The notes under the pieces: generated by a model
Seen by the model: the letters and a program-made list of their open reading frames with translations, nothing else
Database searches by the model: none
What the model was told of the DNA's origin: nothing
Program-made: the position numbers and the translations under genes
In this document: piece after piece, positions 18,790 to 27,483 of the stretch
How positions within the stretch are numbered: position 1 is the stretch's first letter
Layout: every line of letters begins with the position of its first letter
Source: Chloroherpetonaceae bacterium
GTDB lineage: Bacteria > Bacteroidota > Chlorobiia > Chlorobiales > Chloroherpetonaceae
Length of the DNA: 64,000 bases
Assembly: GCA_028277445.1 (NCBI GenBank)
Contig: JANQGG010000028.1
Location: forward strand, 62,001-126,000
Direction: 5' to 3'

Positions 18790-21700
18790 TTAAACTGCAA
18801 GTTTGACATTTTCTGAGCCCAACAATTCTGAAAATCGCTCCAACACATCATTGGTTGCTTCAAGCGTTATTTTTCTTGCAAAAAGGTTTAAGGTTTGATA
18901 TGTATCATTCTGCATGATCTCCAAATCAATTCTTAATGGCAATGGGCCTTTATGTTCTTCACAAATAGATTTTACCTGTTTGATTTTCTTTAAAACATCA
19001 TCATTTAATTCTCTGATTTGCAAGATCACTTGATTGGCGCAACGCTCTCTTACCTCATCTATAGGAATCACTTCACTAACCAGAAGTTTGGTTTGCCCAT
19101 CTTTTAGCTCAGCTTCAGTGATAAGCATCACAATAGCGTCTTTTTTTAATATGTCTTGATAATGTTCATAGACGCTGGCAAAAACCGTAAAATCAGCTTT
19201 GGATTCAAAGTCTTCTATCACCCCAAACATCATGGTGTTTCCCTTTTTATCCAAATGCTTTTTTGTATCGGAAACCATTCCAATGACTTTTTGAAGCCGT
19301 TTGTTTTCATAATCCCTATCCGAAAGCCTAATGGTGCAAAAGGCCTCATAATCACGTCGGTAGCTTTCCAAGGGATGTTTGGATAGATAAAATCCCGACA
19401 AATTTTTCTCACGCTTCAGCTTTTCCATTTCTTCCCAATCCTCAACTTCCTCCATATCTACTATTGATGCAATATTTTCCTGGAAGTAAGCTTTGGTATT
19501 GAAAAAGCCTTCCTGACCCAACATTTCTTTCTTATTATGTTTTTGGCAAACGTCTACAATTTTCGAAAGGTTATGGAACAGCATTGCGCGATTAGGTAAT
19601 AACGAATCCATTGCGCCCGATTCGGTAAGGCACTCCAACGCTTTCTTATTGACTATTCTAAGATCAACCGATGTGCAAAAATCAAAAATATCATCAAACG
19701 GTTTTCCCTTGCGTTTTCGTACTCTTACAATTTCTTTAGCAGCCCCGCCAACATGTTTGATTGCACTAAAACCTGCCCGAATGGCCTTCTTGCCATCATC
19801 AGTAGCTTCAACGGTAAATAATGCATCGCTGATATTGATATCGGGTGAGAGCAGCGTCAGCCCTAAGCTTTTTGCTTCGTCTGTAAGCATTCGCATACGA
19901 TCAGTATCGCCGGCTTCGCTGTTCAGAATAGCGGTCATGAATTCGGCGGTATAATGGGCTTTCAGATAACCTGTCCAATACGCCAAAACGCCATACGAGG
20001 CTGAATGGCTTTTATTGAACCCATAACCGGCAAACTCCGCCATAAGATCAAACACTTTTTCAGCAATGGCTTTATCAATTTCCTGAGCAACCGCGCCCTC
20101 AATAAAATCATCCTTGAACTTTGCCATAATCTCGGGCTTTTTCTTACCCATGGCTTTTCGAAGCTTATCGGCTTTACCAAGCGTGAATCCCCCCATAATT
20201 TGGGAAATTTGCATGACCTGCTCTTGATAGACAATAACCCCGTAGGTTTCTGCCAGCACTTCTTCCAAAGAAGAGTGCATATATGCAATTTCTTCCCGAC
20301 CATTTTTTCGATCAACAAACAAATCCACCGCATTACGCCGCTCATCAATTTTGGCATTCAACGCGCCCGGCCTGTAAAGGGCGCTCATAGCGATAATATC
20401 GCCAATAACTGTTGGGCGCAACCGTTTCATGTATTTTTGCATGCCCCGCGATTCAAACTGGAAAATGCCGGCCATTTTAGCCTCCTGGAAAATTTTAAAG
20501 GTCGGCTTATCGTCCATTGGTATTTTTTCCAGGTCAATTTCGACCCCATACCGGCGTTTGATGAGTCGAAGCGTTTCATCCACAACGGCGAGAGTCTCAA
20601 GGCCTAAATAGTCAATTTTTAACAGGCCGGCCTTTTCAATCCAGTCTTTATCGAATTGAGAGACCACTTGCTTATCGCCGGCTGAGCTTTTATCCTGTGG
20701 GTCTTCTTCCTGCAAACTTTCCTCATCGGCATAGCGGCGTTCTTCGGTAACGATTTTGTTGGAAACATATAGCGGCACCACATCTTCGATCGGGCCATCG
20801 GTGATCACAACCGCTGCGGCGTGCATCGATACATTTCGGGCTCGCCCTTCGACTTCTTTGGCAAATTCCATCAGTCGCCTCAGCTTTTGATCGGGACTTT
20901 TTTCCAAATCCCTGAGTTCCTGAACCTGCTTAAATGCCTTTGCCAACGTGGTTCCTGGTTTTGAAGGCACAAGCTTGGCAATCCTATCAACGGTTTGAAG
21001 AGGCAAGTTTAACACCCGTCCCACATCCCGAATAGCCGCTTTAGCGCCCAGCGTACCAATGGCAATCACTTTGGCCACGCTTTCGGCGCCATATTTCTTA
21101 ATGGTGTAATCCAACACTTTCTGTTTTCCTACCGGCGTAAAATCAATATCGATATCCGGCATGGAAATACGCTCAGGGTTTAAAAATCGCTCAAACAAGA
21201 GTTTGTATTTGATGGGATCGATTTGAGTGATATCGGTCAGATAGGCGACAATGCTTCCGGCTGCCGAACCGCGTCCGGGGCCAACCGAATACCCCATTTT
21301 TCGCGATGCGGCGATCAAATCACTCACGATTAAAAAGTATGAGCTAAACCCCATCCCGGTGATAATTTCAAGCTCATACTCAATTCGCGTTTTAATTTCC
21401 CGACCGGTTTCGGCCATGGCATCCAAGTCGCCATATTTTCGGGCTGCACCTTCGTAAGTCAAAAATCGTAAATAGGCTTTTTCATCTTCAAATTCTTCGG
21501 GAATTGAAAAATGGGGTAATTTTGGCTCTTCATCTTCAAACTTATACGTGCATTTATCGGCGAGTTTTTTCGTATTGCTAAGCTCATTGTGTTCATTATC
21601 AAAAAGCGCCGCCATTTCATCCGGGGACTTCAAGTAGTATTCTTTCGTAGGAAGCTTGATTCTATCGGGCGCTGATAAAATTTGTTTGTTTTTAATGGCC

Positions 21701-22356
21701 TGCAAGGCATCCTGATATTGCCAATGTTTTTTTTCCAAATAATGCACATTATTGCTAGCTACTAGTTCAATTTCCAATTCGTTTGCCAATGCCACCTTTT
21801 CTTGGTTAAGTCGCTCATCATTTTCATTGAAATGGTTAGCCAGCTCTATGTAATAATCCTCACCAAATATCGACTTATAGGTTTTTGCACATTGCTTCGC
21901 GGATTGTTTATCGCCGGATAAAAGCAACCGTTCCAATTGACTGTGTTGAGACCCGGATAAACAAATCAAGCCTTCATGGTATTTTTTTATCAATTCAACA
22001 TCCGCTCGTGGTTTTTGTTTGTAAAAGCCATCACGCGCCGATGCCGAAAGAATCCGTGAAAGATTCTGATACCCTGTTTGCGTCTTAACAAGTAACACCA
22101 GGTTGAAAATCTCCTGTTCAACCTTATCCAGCATTGAGCCATCCACCATATAGAGCTCAGCGCCAATGATTAGTTTGATTCCTTCTTCATTGGCATAACT
22201 AAATAATTCCGGCATGTTAAATACGCTGGCATAATCTGTGACGGCAATGGCTTTCATCCCAAGTGTTTTACAGCGTTTAAAAAGCTGTTTGGGAAGAATG
22301 GTGCTTTCTTGCATCGAGAAATGCGTGTGGGTATGGAGATGAACAAAATCACTCAT
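18790..22356 (-). CDS. dnaE: DNA polymerase III alpha subunit
   Basis: 1188 residues, DnaE type. An N-terminal PHP domain (H-L-H-T-H-T-H-F-S near residue 6) is followed by the polymerase palm with catalytic P-D-I-D-I-D-F near 405, the A-A-A-V-V-I-T segment, fingers and HhH region, and a C-terminal OB-fold (about 975-1090). Several PHP metal-site positions are altered: T-D-H-G is T-D-Y-A, G-C-E is G-A-E, and S-G-C is S-G-S. The PHP exonuclease activity seen in some DnaE proteins is therefore probably lost, and proofreading must come from another subunit. No internal stop. It borders the accessory region that begins upstream of its start. Confidence 0.96.
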   Translation of the reverse strand: MSDFVHLHTHTHFSMQESTILPKQLFKRCKTLGMKAIAVTDYASVFNMPELFSYANEEGIKLIIGAELYMVDGSMLDKVEQEIFNLVLLVKTQTGYQNLSRILSASARDGFYKQKPRADVELIKKYHEGLICLSGSQHSQLERLLLSGDKQSAKQCAKTYKSIFGEDYYIELANHFNENDERLNQEKVALANELEIELVASNNVHYLEKKHWQYQDALQAIKNKQILSAPDRIKLPTKEYYLKSPDEMAALFDNEHNELSNTKKLADKCTYKFEDEEPKLPHFSIPEEFEDEKAYLRFLTYEGAARKYGDLDAMAETGREIKTRIEYELEIITGMGFSSYFLIVSDLIAASRKMGYSVGPGRGSAAGSIVAYLTDITQIDPIKYKLLFERFLNPERISMPDIDIDFTPVGKQKVLDYTIKKYGAESVAKVIAIGTLGAKAAIRDVGRVLNLPLQTVDRIAKLVPSKPGTTLAKAFKQVQELRDLEKSPDQKLRRLMEFAKEVEGRARNVSMHAAAVVITDGPIEDVVPLYVSNKIVTEERRYADEESLQEEDPQDKSSAGDKQVVSQFDKDWIEKAGLLKIDYLGLETLAVVDETLRLIKRRYGVEIDLEKIPMDDKPTFKIFQEAKMAGIFQFESRGMQKYMKRLRPTVIGDIIAMSALYRPGALNAKIDERRNAVDLFVDRKNGREEIAYMHSSLEEVLAETYGVIVYQEQVMQISQIMGGFTLGKADKLRKAMGKKKPEIMAKFKDDFIEGAVAQEIDKAIAEKVFDLMAEFAGYGFNKSHSASYGVLAYWTGYLKAHYTAEFMTAILNSEAGDTDRMRMLTDEAKSLGLTLLSPDINISDALFTVEATDDGKKAIRAGFSAIKHVGGAAKEIVRVRKRKGKPFDDIFDFCTSVDLRIVNKKALECLTESGAMDSLLPNRAMLFHNLSKIVDVCQKHNKKEMLGQEGFFNTKAYFQENIASIVDMEEVEDWEEMEKLKREKNLSGFYLSKHPLESYRRDYEAFCTIRLSDRDYENKRLQKVIGMVSDTKKHLDKKGNTMMFGVIEDFESKADFTVFASVYEHYQDILKKDAIVMLITEAELKDGQTKLLVSEVIPIDEVRERCANQVILQIRELNDDVLKKIKQVKSICEEHKGPLPLRIDLEIMQNDTYQTLNLFARKITLEATNDVLERFSELLGSENVKLAV

Positions 22357-22527
22357 GAAATGCCTAAAATTTAATTGCAGATTTCAATTAATCTACCAAA
22401 ATATTCTTAGACGTTTAATGCGTTATAGTATTTGTGAAAAACTAAAATTTTGCTATATTCCCATTGATCTTTTGTTAATGTTCTTTATTTGTTCTTTACG
22501 CTTCTCATTGTCATAGTTAATTGGAAA

Positions 22528-22567
22528 AGGGCCGTTGGCAGGATTATTCCTCCCGGCTCTTTTTTTA
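22528..22567 (+). terminator. Orphan intrinsic terminator upstream of the attI-like site
   Basis: A GC-rich hairpin with arms AGGGCCG (22528-22534) and CGGCTCT (22554-22560), followed by a run of seven to eight T. No coding gene on this strand ends before it. The dnaE gene starts divergently at 22356, so the hairpin may end a short untranslated transcript from about 22440. The rest of 22357-22670 shows no gene. Confidence 0.55.
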
Positions 22568-22670
22568 TTCGAATTTTTAACATTCAAAGATAGGAGGGAC
22601 TGTTTTTTACTTTTCTCAAACACTCAATTCAACTATATTTGTTTTGCTTATTATCAACTATGGCACCTGG

Positions 22671-22837
22671 CGTCTTACGCTGATCCGTATAAGACGCCTT
22701 CATAAATGATGAGTTTGGTATAAAGTGTTATAATAATTAATCTTATATGGTTTTATCAGAATATCCGCAAGCGTCTTATGCGGACTCAAAAGAAGTTTTT
22801 GGCGTTTTATGCGGAAACCATATAATCTATGTTATAC
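22671..22837 (+). other. attI-like integron insertion site (copy A)
   Basis: A 167-bp segment related to 33125-33293 (copy B). It begins with the dyad CGTCTTA/TAAGACG (22671-22677, 22690-22696), contains repeated 12-mers CGTCTTATGCGG (22772-22783) and a variant (22803-22814), and ends in the core site GTTATAC (22831-22837). The 23 bases before the core differ from copy B at one position. The cassette encoding the glycosyltransferase starts exactly after the core. No integrase remains beside this copy. Confidence 0.65.
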
Positions 22838-22849
22838 ACTAAATAATTT

Positions 22850-24154
22850 ATGAAGGTTTTGATCATTACGTTCGGTTCGCGTGGCGATGTTCAGCCATAT
22901 GTGGCGTTAGGAAGAGGGCTGCAAGCCGCCGGACACATGGTGACCATCTGCACTGCCAGTAGATTCGAATCCTTCATTGCAGATCATAACCTTGCTTATG
23001 GTTACATGACGGATGAATTGCTTAAATTGATGGATACCGATTTAGGACGGGATGCAATAGAAAATACAGTTGGACTATTCGGTGTGTTCAAGACAATGCT
23101 CAAGTTGGTGAAGTATCTCAAACCGCTAACGAAACAGATGATCATTGATTCCTGGGAAGCTGCACAGGCCGTCAATCCGGATCTTGTTATCTACCATCCG
23201 AAATCCCTGGGTGCTGTATCCATTGCAGAAAAAATGAAGATTCCCGTGATAATGGCAAACCTTCAACCCATGATTGTTCCGACAAGCGAATTTCCACTCG
23301 CGGGTATGCCAACAATACCTATTGGAGGATGGTACAACAGGTCAACATATGGTTTGATAAAACTGGGGTTGAGGATGTATGCCAAAATCATAAATGAGTT
23401 TCGGCAGCATGTTCTTAATCTTAATCCTTTCCCAAAGTCGTCAGGGATCCTTTACACTGCAGATGGAAAGCCTATTCCCATATTGCATGGATATAGCTCG
23501 CATGTTGTGCCACGACCAATGGACTGGCCTGGCAATGCCATGGTCAATGGATATTGGTTTCTGGACTCGTTGAACGATTGGAAACCCGACCCAAAATTAA
23601 AGGCTTTTCTCGATGCGGGAGACCCTCCTGTGTATATAGGCTTCGGCAGTATGGCCGGTCGTAATCCGCAACGATTGGCCAATATCGCGATCGAGGCATT
23701 ACGGAAGGCAAAATTGCGTGGAATAATAGCCACAGGACGGGGTGGCCTCAAAGCCGCTCAGCTGCCTGACAGTATCCTGAAAATCGACATGGCATCCCAT
23801 GATTGGCTTTTTCCGCGTATGGCAGCCATAGTTCATCACGGGGGCGCGGGTACCACAGCGGCAGCTCTACGTGCAGGCAAGCCGATGACTATTTGCCCTT
23901 TTATTGGTGATCAGCCATTTTGGGGAGAACGCATTCATGCATTAGGTGTTGGCCCGAAACCAATTCCACATAAAAAACTATCTGTTAGCAAGCTGACAAG
24001 CGCGCTTCATGAAATGTCAAAAAGTGTAACTATGCACAAGCATTCAAAGAAGCTAAGCATTTTAATTCAGAATGAAAATGGTATCAAGAATGCTATCGGA
24101 GTCATCGAGGATGTTTTCCAACGACACAAGCATAACGCAGTGTATAACCGATAA
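22850..24154 (+). CDS. Cassette gene: UDP-glycosyltransferase-like (GT1/GT28, sterol-glucosyltransferase type)
   Basis: 434 residues. The N-terminus M-K-V-L-I-I-T-F-G-S-R-G-D-V-Q-P-Y matches glycosyltransferase family 28 N-terminal domains. The C-terminal nucleotide-sugar domain has H-H-G-G-A-G-T-T-A-A-A-L-R-A-G near residue 325 and P-F-I-G-D-Q-P-F-W near 347, as in UGT/GT1 enzymes that glycosylate sterols, macrolides or other lipids. The acceptor is unknown. It is the first cassette after attI copy A: the core GTTATAC at 22831 is the exact reverse complement of the R'' site GTATAAC at 24142, and the stop codon falls inside the attC. This is typical cassette architecture and implies horizontal acquisition. 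Confidence 0.9.
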   Translation: MKVLIITFGSRGDVQPYVALGRGLQAAGHMVTICTASRFESFIADHNLAYGYMTDELLKLMDTDLGRDAIENTVGLFGVFKTMLKLVKYLKPLTKQMIIDSWEAAQAVNPDLVIYHPKSLGAVSIAEKMKIPVIMANLQPMIVPTSEFPLAGMPTIPIGGWYNRSTYGLIKLGLRMYAKIINEFRQHVLNLNPFPKSSGILYTADGKPIPILHGYSSHVVPRPMDWPGNAMVNGYWFLDSLNDWKPDPKLKAFLDAGDPPVYIGFGSMAGRNPQRLANIAIEALRKAKLRGIIATGRGGLKAAQLPDSILKIDMASHDWLFPRMAAIVHHGGAGTTAAALRAGKPMTICPFIGDQPFWGERIHALGVGPKPIPHKKLSVSKLTSALHEMSKSVTMHKHSKKLSILIQNENGIKNAIGVIEDVFQRHKHNAVYNR

Positions 24155-24197
24155 ATCCAGCGGACGCAAATGAGCGCCGCTGATTTTGTCATTATGT
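24142..24197 (+). other. attC site 1 (short, canonical)
   Basis: R'' GTATAAC (24142-24148), R' ATTATGT (24191-24197), 56 bp in total. The arms around CAGCGGACGC and GCGCCGCTG pair with single extrahelical bases, as in integron attC sites. The glycosyltransferase stop codon lies within it. Confidence 0.75.
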
Positions 24198-24207
24198 GAG
24201 TTTCAAA

Positions 24208-24717
24208 ATGGATTTCATTCAAAGATACAAAGAACTTGATGTATATTTCCAAGATGCAAATCATATCGATGTCAAGACAATAGAAAGTAATGTCGATTTA
24301 AGAGTTTTTGTTTCAGGGATGCTCTCTTACTGTCCTTGGTGGATGGTATCCCTATATCGAATCAGAGAAATTATTGTAGGTGTCCTTGGGCTTGTTCGTC
24401 ATGAAAAGCCAGAAACCTTGCCCTTACCAGAGAATCTCTCCTTTGAACCCGGCGAGAATGCATCATTCTTTATTGTGCGAGCTGCAAAAGAGGATACGTA
24501 TTGGGTTTCAGAAACACCAGAAGATAAACATTTAAAAGCTTTTTTGGGTGTTGTTGCAGAAAATCTAAGTCATGATCGCACCAGATTTCACGTATTCACG
24601 GTTGTTAAGTACCTTCACTGGACGGGGCCTGTGTATTTCAACCTAATTCGACCTTTTCATCACATTGTTGTATGGACCATGATGAAAGCAGGTACAAAGA
24701 AACGTAAAATCACATAA
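24208..24717 (+). CDS. Cassette gene: DUF2867-like protein
   Basis: About 169 residues from the ATG at 24208. A GTG at 24196 is also in frame but lies in the attC core. The segment S-Y-C-P-W-W-M-V-S-L-Y-R-I-R near residue 35 and the G-E-N-A-S-F-F-I-V-R pattern near 90 fit the DUF2867 family, which has no known activity. The cassette boundaries agree: the core TTATGT at 24192 is the reverse complement of ACATAA in R'' ACATAAC at 24712, and the stop codon TAA is part of that R''. No promoter of its own is obvious. Confidence 0.75.
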   Translation: MDFIQRYKELDVYFQDANHIDVKTIESNVDLRVFVSGMLSYCPWWMVSLYRIREIIVGVLGLVRHEKPETLPLPENLSFEPGENASFFIVRAAKEDTYWVSETPEDKHLKAFLGVVAENLSHDRTRFHVFTVVKYLHWTGPVYFNLIRPFHHIVVWTMMKAGTKKRKIT

Positions 24718-24829
24718 CAATGCACTCAAGTCGGACCTTGTGGCCTACGCCATTCCGAATATACTTCAGTAATCAGAGGCCTTTGCTTTTAAGCAAAACT
24801 CTGGAAGGCCCCTTAGCTCACCGTTATAC
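24712..24829 (+). other. attC site 2 (118 bp)
   Basis: R'' ACATAAC (24712-24718) and R' GTTATAC (24823-24829). The outer arms pair in the pattern TAAC..TG..CT.AG.GG.CC on both sides, with an internal GGCC-containing region, giving a long imperfect stem. Confidence 0.7.
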
Positions 24830-24859
24830 GTGACAAACTATAATAGATAAGGAAAGCTT

Positions 24860-25201
24860 ATGTCAAAGGTTGAGATATTACATAATCCCCGTTGCTCAAA
24901 AAGTAGACAAACTCTTGAAATCTTGAGAGAAAATGGGATAGAATTCAAAATCATTGAATATTTACAAGAACCATTATCTGAAAACGAGATTAAAGAGATT
25001 TCGCAAAAGCTTGGGCTTCCACCCTCTCAATTTGTTCGTAAAGGTGAATTCAAAAAACTCGGAATTACTATAGCAGAGACTGAGGAAGGAATTATTCAAC
25101 AGATGGCAGAACATCCTATACTCATTGAACGCCCGATTGTAATAAATGCAAATCGAGCTAAAATTGGCCGTCCCCCTGAATCTGTTAAAGATATTTTATA
25201 A
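24860..25201 (+). CDS. arsC: Cassette gene: ArsC-family arsenate reductase (glutaredoxin type)
   Basis: 113 residues of the ArsC/Spx family. The catalytic Cys is in N-P-R-C-S-K-S-R-Q-T near residue 12, and the C-terminal family signature R-P-I-V-I-N-A-N-R-A-K-I-G-R-P-P is present. These enzymes reduce arsenate to arsenite using glutathione/glutaredoxin, though several family members have other thiol roles. No arsenite pump is nearby, so arsenic resistance is inference. It is the first gene of a two-gene cassette with the next gene: the core GTTATAC at 24823 matches R'' GTATAAC at 25868. Confidence 0.85.
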   Translation: MSKVEILHNPRCSKSRQTLEILRENGIEFKIIEYLQEPLSENEIKEISQKLGLPPSQFVRKGEFKKLGITIAETEEGIIQQMAEHPILIERPIVINANRAKIGRPPESVKDIL

Positions 25202-25258
25202 TCGTATGGCAAATAGTTATTCACTTACGCATACTAAAAAAATTCTTCAATATTATAC

Positions 25259-25846
25259 ATGATGAACGAAGGTTTAAAAACGAAGAAGAAAATAACTTAT
25301 AATTTCTTTAACTCAGTTCTCAACACTCCCTCCTTTTTCATTATTCTAATCATTACATTGCAGGCCATATCCGTTTTAGCACAAGATAATAATAAATCAG
25401 TCTCGTTGCTCGATGCTGCCAAAGAAATCATGAGATCCGCAAAGTATTGTGCTTTAATCACTATTGACGATTCAGGATATCCCCAAGCAAGAACGATGGA
25501 TCCATTTGCTCCTGAAGATGATTTTATTGTTTGGCTTGGTACAAATAAAAACAGCAGAAAAGTTCGTGAAATAAAAGCCAATAGCAAAGTCACTTTATAT
25601 TATCAAGCTTTAAATGGTGCTGGATATGTTTCAATAAAAGGTTTGGCGGTTCTAGTTAATGACAAAGAATCAACTTCAAAATATTGGAAAGATGAGTGGA
25701 AACAATTTTATTCAGATGGGAAAGTGCATTATATCCTAATTAAGATTGTGCCGCAAAAACTTGAAATTGTTAGCTATAAACACAATTTAACTGGTGATCC
25801 ATTAACTTGGGAAGCGCCGTCTATAGATTTTAATACTCAAAAATAG
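25259..25846 (+). CDS. Cassette gene: exported pyridoxamine 5'-phosphate oxidase-like (split-barrel FMN-binding type) protein
   Basis: 195 residues. Residues 20-42 are a hydrophobic signal stretch ending V-L-A-Q. The remainder is a PNPOx-like split barrel related to general stress protein 26 (C-A-L-I-T-I-D-D-S-G-Y-P-Q-A-R near residue 62, F-I-V-W-L-G-T-N near 85, K-V-T-L-Y-Y-Q near 110). Most relatives bind FMN or another flavin in the cytoplasm, so export is unusual. The start may be the second of two adjacent ATGs. It shares a cassette with arsC and is followed by a truncated attC. Confidence 0.8.
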   Translation: MMNEGLKTKKKITYNFFNSVLNTPSFFIILIITLQAISVLAQDNNKSVSLLDAAKEIMRSAKYCALITIDDSGYPQARTMDPFAPEDDFIVWLGTNKNSRKVREIKANSKVTLYYQALNGAGYVSIKGLAVLVNDKESTSKYWKDEWKQFYSDGKVHYILIKIVPQKLEIVSYKHNLTGDPLTWEAPSIDFNTQK

Positions 25847-25867
25847 GTTCGTTTTAAAAATTTTAAC

Positions 25868-25874
25868 GTATAAC
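25868..25874 (+). other. Isolated attC R'' core (truncated attC 3)
   Basis: GTATAAC lies 22 bases after the stop of the PNPOx-like gene and is the exact reverse complement of the core that opens this cassette (24823). No matching R' is visible before the Zur gene, so the right half of this attC appears lost where the zinc locus begins. The rest of 25875-26062 shows no gene. Confidence 0.5.
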
Positions 25875-26062
25875 AAGTATGATTGATGACTGAAAACCAG
25901 ATCAAGACAGAATATGAATCTGGGAGATAAGTCGAAATGAGGTTGCTGTTCCAGAAAAACAACCTATCTGGCAATTGATTGTTTTCCTTTTCTGAATACT
26001 CTTTTCTCTCAGGCCAAAGCTGGCCAAACATCCCGTCAAAACAATTGACAAATTTTCCCTAA

Positions 26063-26084
26063 CGCAAATATATTGCATTAGCAA
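26063..26084. promoter_or_regulatory. Zur/Fur-type operator upstream of the zinc uptake operon
   Basis: The inverted repeat GCAAATATATTGC (26064-26076) overlaps a second dyad TTGCATTAGCAA (26073-26084), about 50-70 bases before the Fur-family gene. It resembles the two boxes at 36752 and 36798, so all are probably bound by the same zinc-responsive regulator. Confidence 0.65.
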
Positions 26085-26134
26085 AATACTTGTGTTATAT
26101 TTTCCCCTTTACTGATTAATTTCCAGAAGTGTTT

Positions 26135-26581
26135 ATGCCCACAAGCGCTGCCAAAATACCCAATGAGTATTTAGATATACTCCGCACTAACGGCGGACGG
26201 GTAACTCCGATTGTAAGTACCCTATTACTATGCCTACATGCCAGCAAGCAGATTTACTCACCCCAGCAAATCAAGGATGAATTGAGCGAAATGCTGAGTT
26301 GTGATGTGGGTTTCCCTACCATTTACCGTGCCATCGACCGGCTCATGCAGTGTAAATTAATTCACCGTATGCATAGAGATGACGGACAAACCATGTTTTT
26401 TGTCTGCCGAAATCCCGGAAATGAACATCATCATCATTTCATTTGCACGTCTTGCCACAAGGTGTTTGAGATCGATATGTGTCTGGCACACAAATACGAG
26501 TCGCATGTTTCGCAGCGCCTGGAAGCAACCATCACCAATCACATCATTCAATTGGAAGGGGTATGCAAGGAGTGTCAATAA
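26135..26581 (+). CDS. zur: Fur-family zinc uptake regulator (Zur-like), first paralogue
   Basis: About 148 residues from the ATG at 26135. A GTG six bases earlier is possible. The N-terminal winged helix has the recognition segment G-F-P-T-I-Y-R-A-I-D-R-L near residue 60. The metal-binding C-terminal half has H-H-H-H-F-I-C-T-S-C-H near 95-105 and C-K-E-C at the end, the two CXXC pairs of a structural zinc site. Adjacent znuACB genes point to zinc rather than iron. Repressors of this type bind zinc and shut off uptake, and the operator at 26063-26084 suggests autoregulation. Confidence 0.88.
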   Translation: MPTSAAKIPNEYLDILRTNGGRVTPIVSTLLLCLHASKQIYSPQQIKDELSEMLSCDVGFPTIYRAIDRLMQCKLIHRMHRDDGQTMFFVCRNPGNEHHHHFICTSCHKVFEIDMCLAHKYESHVSQRLEATITNHIIQLEGVCKECQ

Positions 26582-26604
26582 TCAGCTTCTGCAAGAAGAG
26601 AACA

Positions 26605-27483
26605 ATGATTCAAAATATACAAGATCTAACAGGTGTGCTGATGATGGTTTTCCTGGCCTCCTGTTCTAAACCCGAACTCAGCAATGAACGGGTGGCGTTT
26701 ACCAGCATTTTGCCACAAAGGGATTTTGTCCGGCATATTGCCGGTGATCGTTTTGAAGTTCATGCCCTTGTAGGTTCGGGTCAAAGTCCCCACAACTATA
26801 CACCTACCCCGGATCAGATGGTCCAACTTTCTAAGGCCTCTGTGTTTTTTCGTACTGGTATAGAGGTGGAGGATGGCGTGCTGCCCAAAATCGAAAAGAG
26901 CATGCCGAATATAAAAATCGTAGATCTGCGCCAGGGAATTGAACTTCGTGAGATGATAGAAAACGACCATCACGATCACGTGCATCACGGCAAAGATCCG
27001 CATATCTGGCTCTCTCCCCTATTAGCCAAACAAATGGCCTTAACCATTAAAGACGCACTTGTACAAATTGATCCACAGGGTCAAAAAGTGTATGAAGAAA
27101 ATGTGCGTGCGTTTAGTGGAAAACTTGATTCTCTTGATAATTACTTGCAAGTAATCCTCGAACCGGTGAAAGGAACCGAGTTGTTTGTATTTCATCCCGC
27201 ATTCGGCTATTTCACCGATGCATACGGTCTCATCCAGAAACCAGTTGAAACGGGAGGCAAAGAGCCCAGCGCCCGCGACCTGGCCAGGCTTATTGATGAG
27301 GCCCTCGAGCGTAAGCCAAAGGTGATTTTTGTTCAGCCTCAATACGCGGTCAAAAGTGCCGAAGCATTGGCAAACCAAATCGGATGTGTGGTAGTGCCTA
27401 TCAATCCATTACCGGAAGACTATTTAAAAGAGATGCGGGAAATGGGCGTAAAAGTTCAGAAGGGATTAAACGGAAATGACTGA
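26605..27483 (+). CDS. znuA: Zinc ABC transporter substrate-binding lipoprotein
   Basis: About 292 residues from the ATG at 26605, chosen because it gives a lipoprotein signal with lipobox F-L-A-S-C-S. The longer frame would overlap zur. It belongs to cluster A-I metal-binding proteins: the first ligand His is in S-P-H-N-Y-T-P-T-P, there is a His-rich loop D-H-H-D-H-V-H-H-G-K-D-P-H, and another ligand lies in F-H-P-A-F-G-Y-F. The His loop favours zinc. Its 3' end overlaps znuC by eight bases. Confidence 0.92.
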   Translation: MIQNIQDLTGVLMMVFLASCSKPELSNERVAFTSILPQRDFVRHIAGDRFEVHALVGSGQSPHNYTPTPDQMVQLSKASVFFRTGIEVEDGVLPKIEKSMPNIKIVDLRQGIELREMIENDHHDHVHHGKDPHIWLSPLLAKQMALTIKDALVQIDPQGQKVYEENVRAFSGKLDSLDNYLQVILEPVKGTELFVFHPAFGYFTDAYGLIQKPVETGGKEPSARDLARLIDEALERKPKVIFVQPQYAVKSAEALANQIGCVVVPINPLPEDYLKEMREMGVKVQKGLNGND

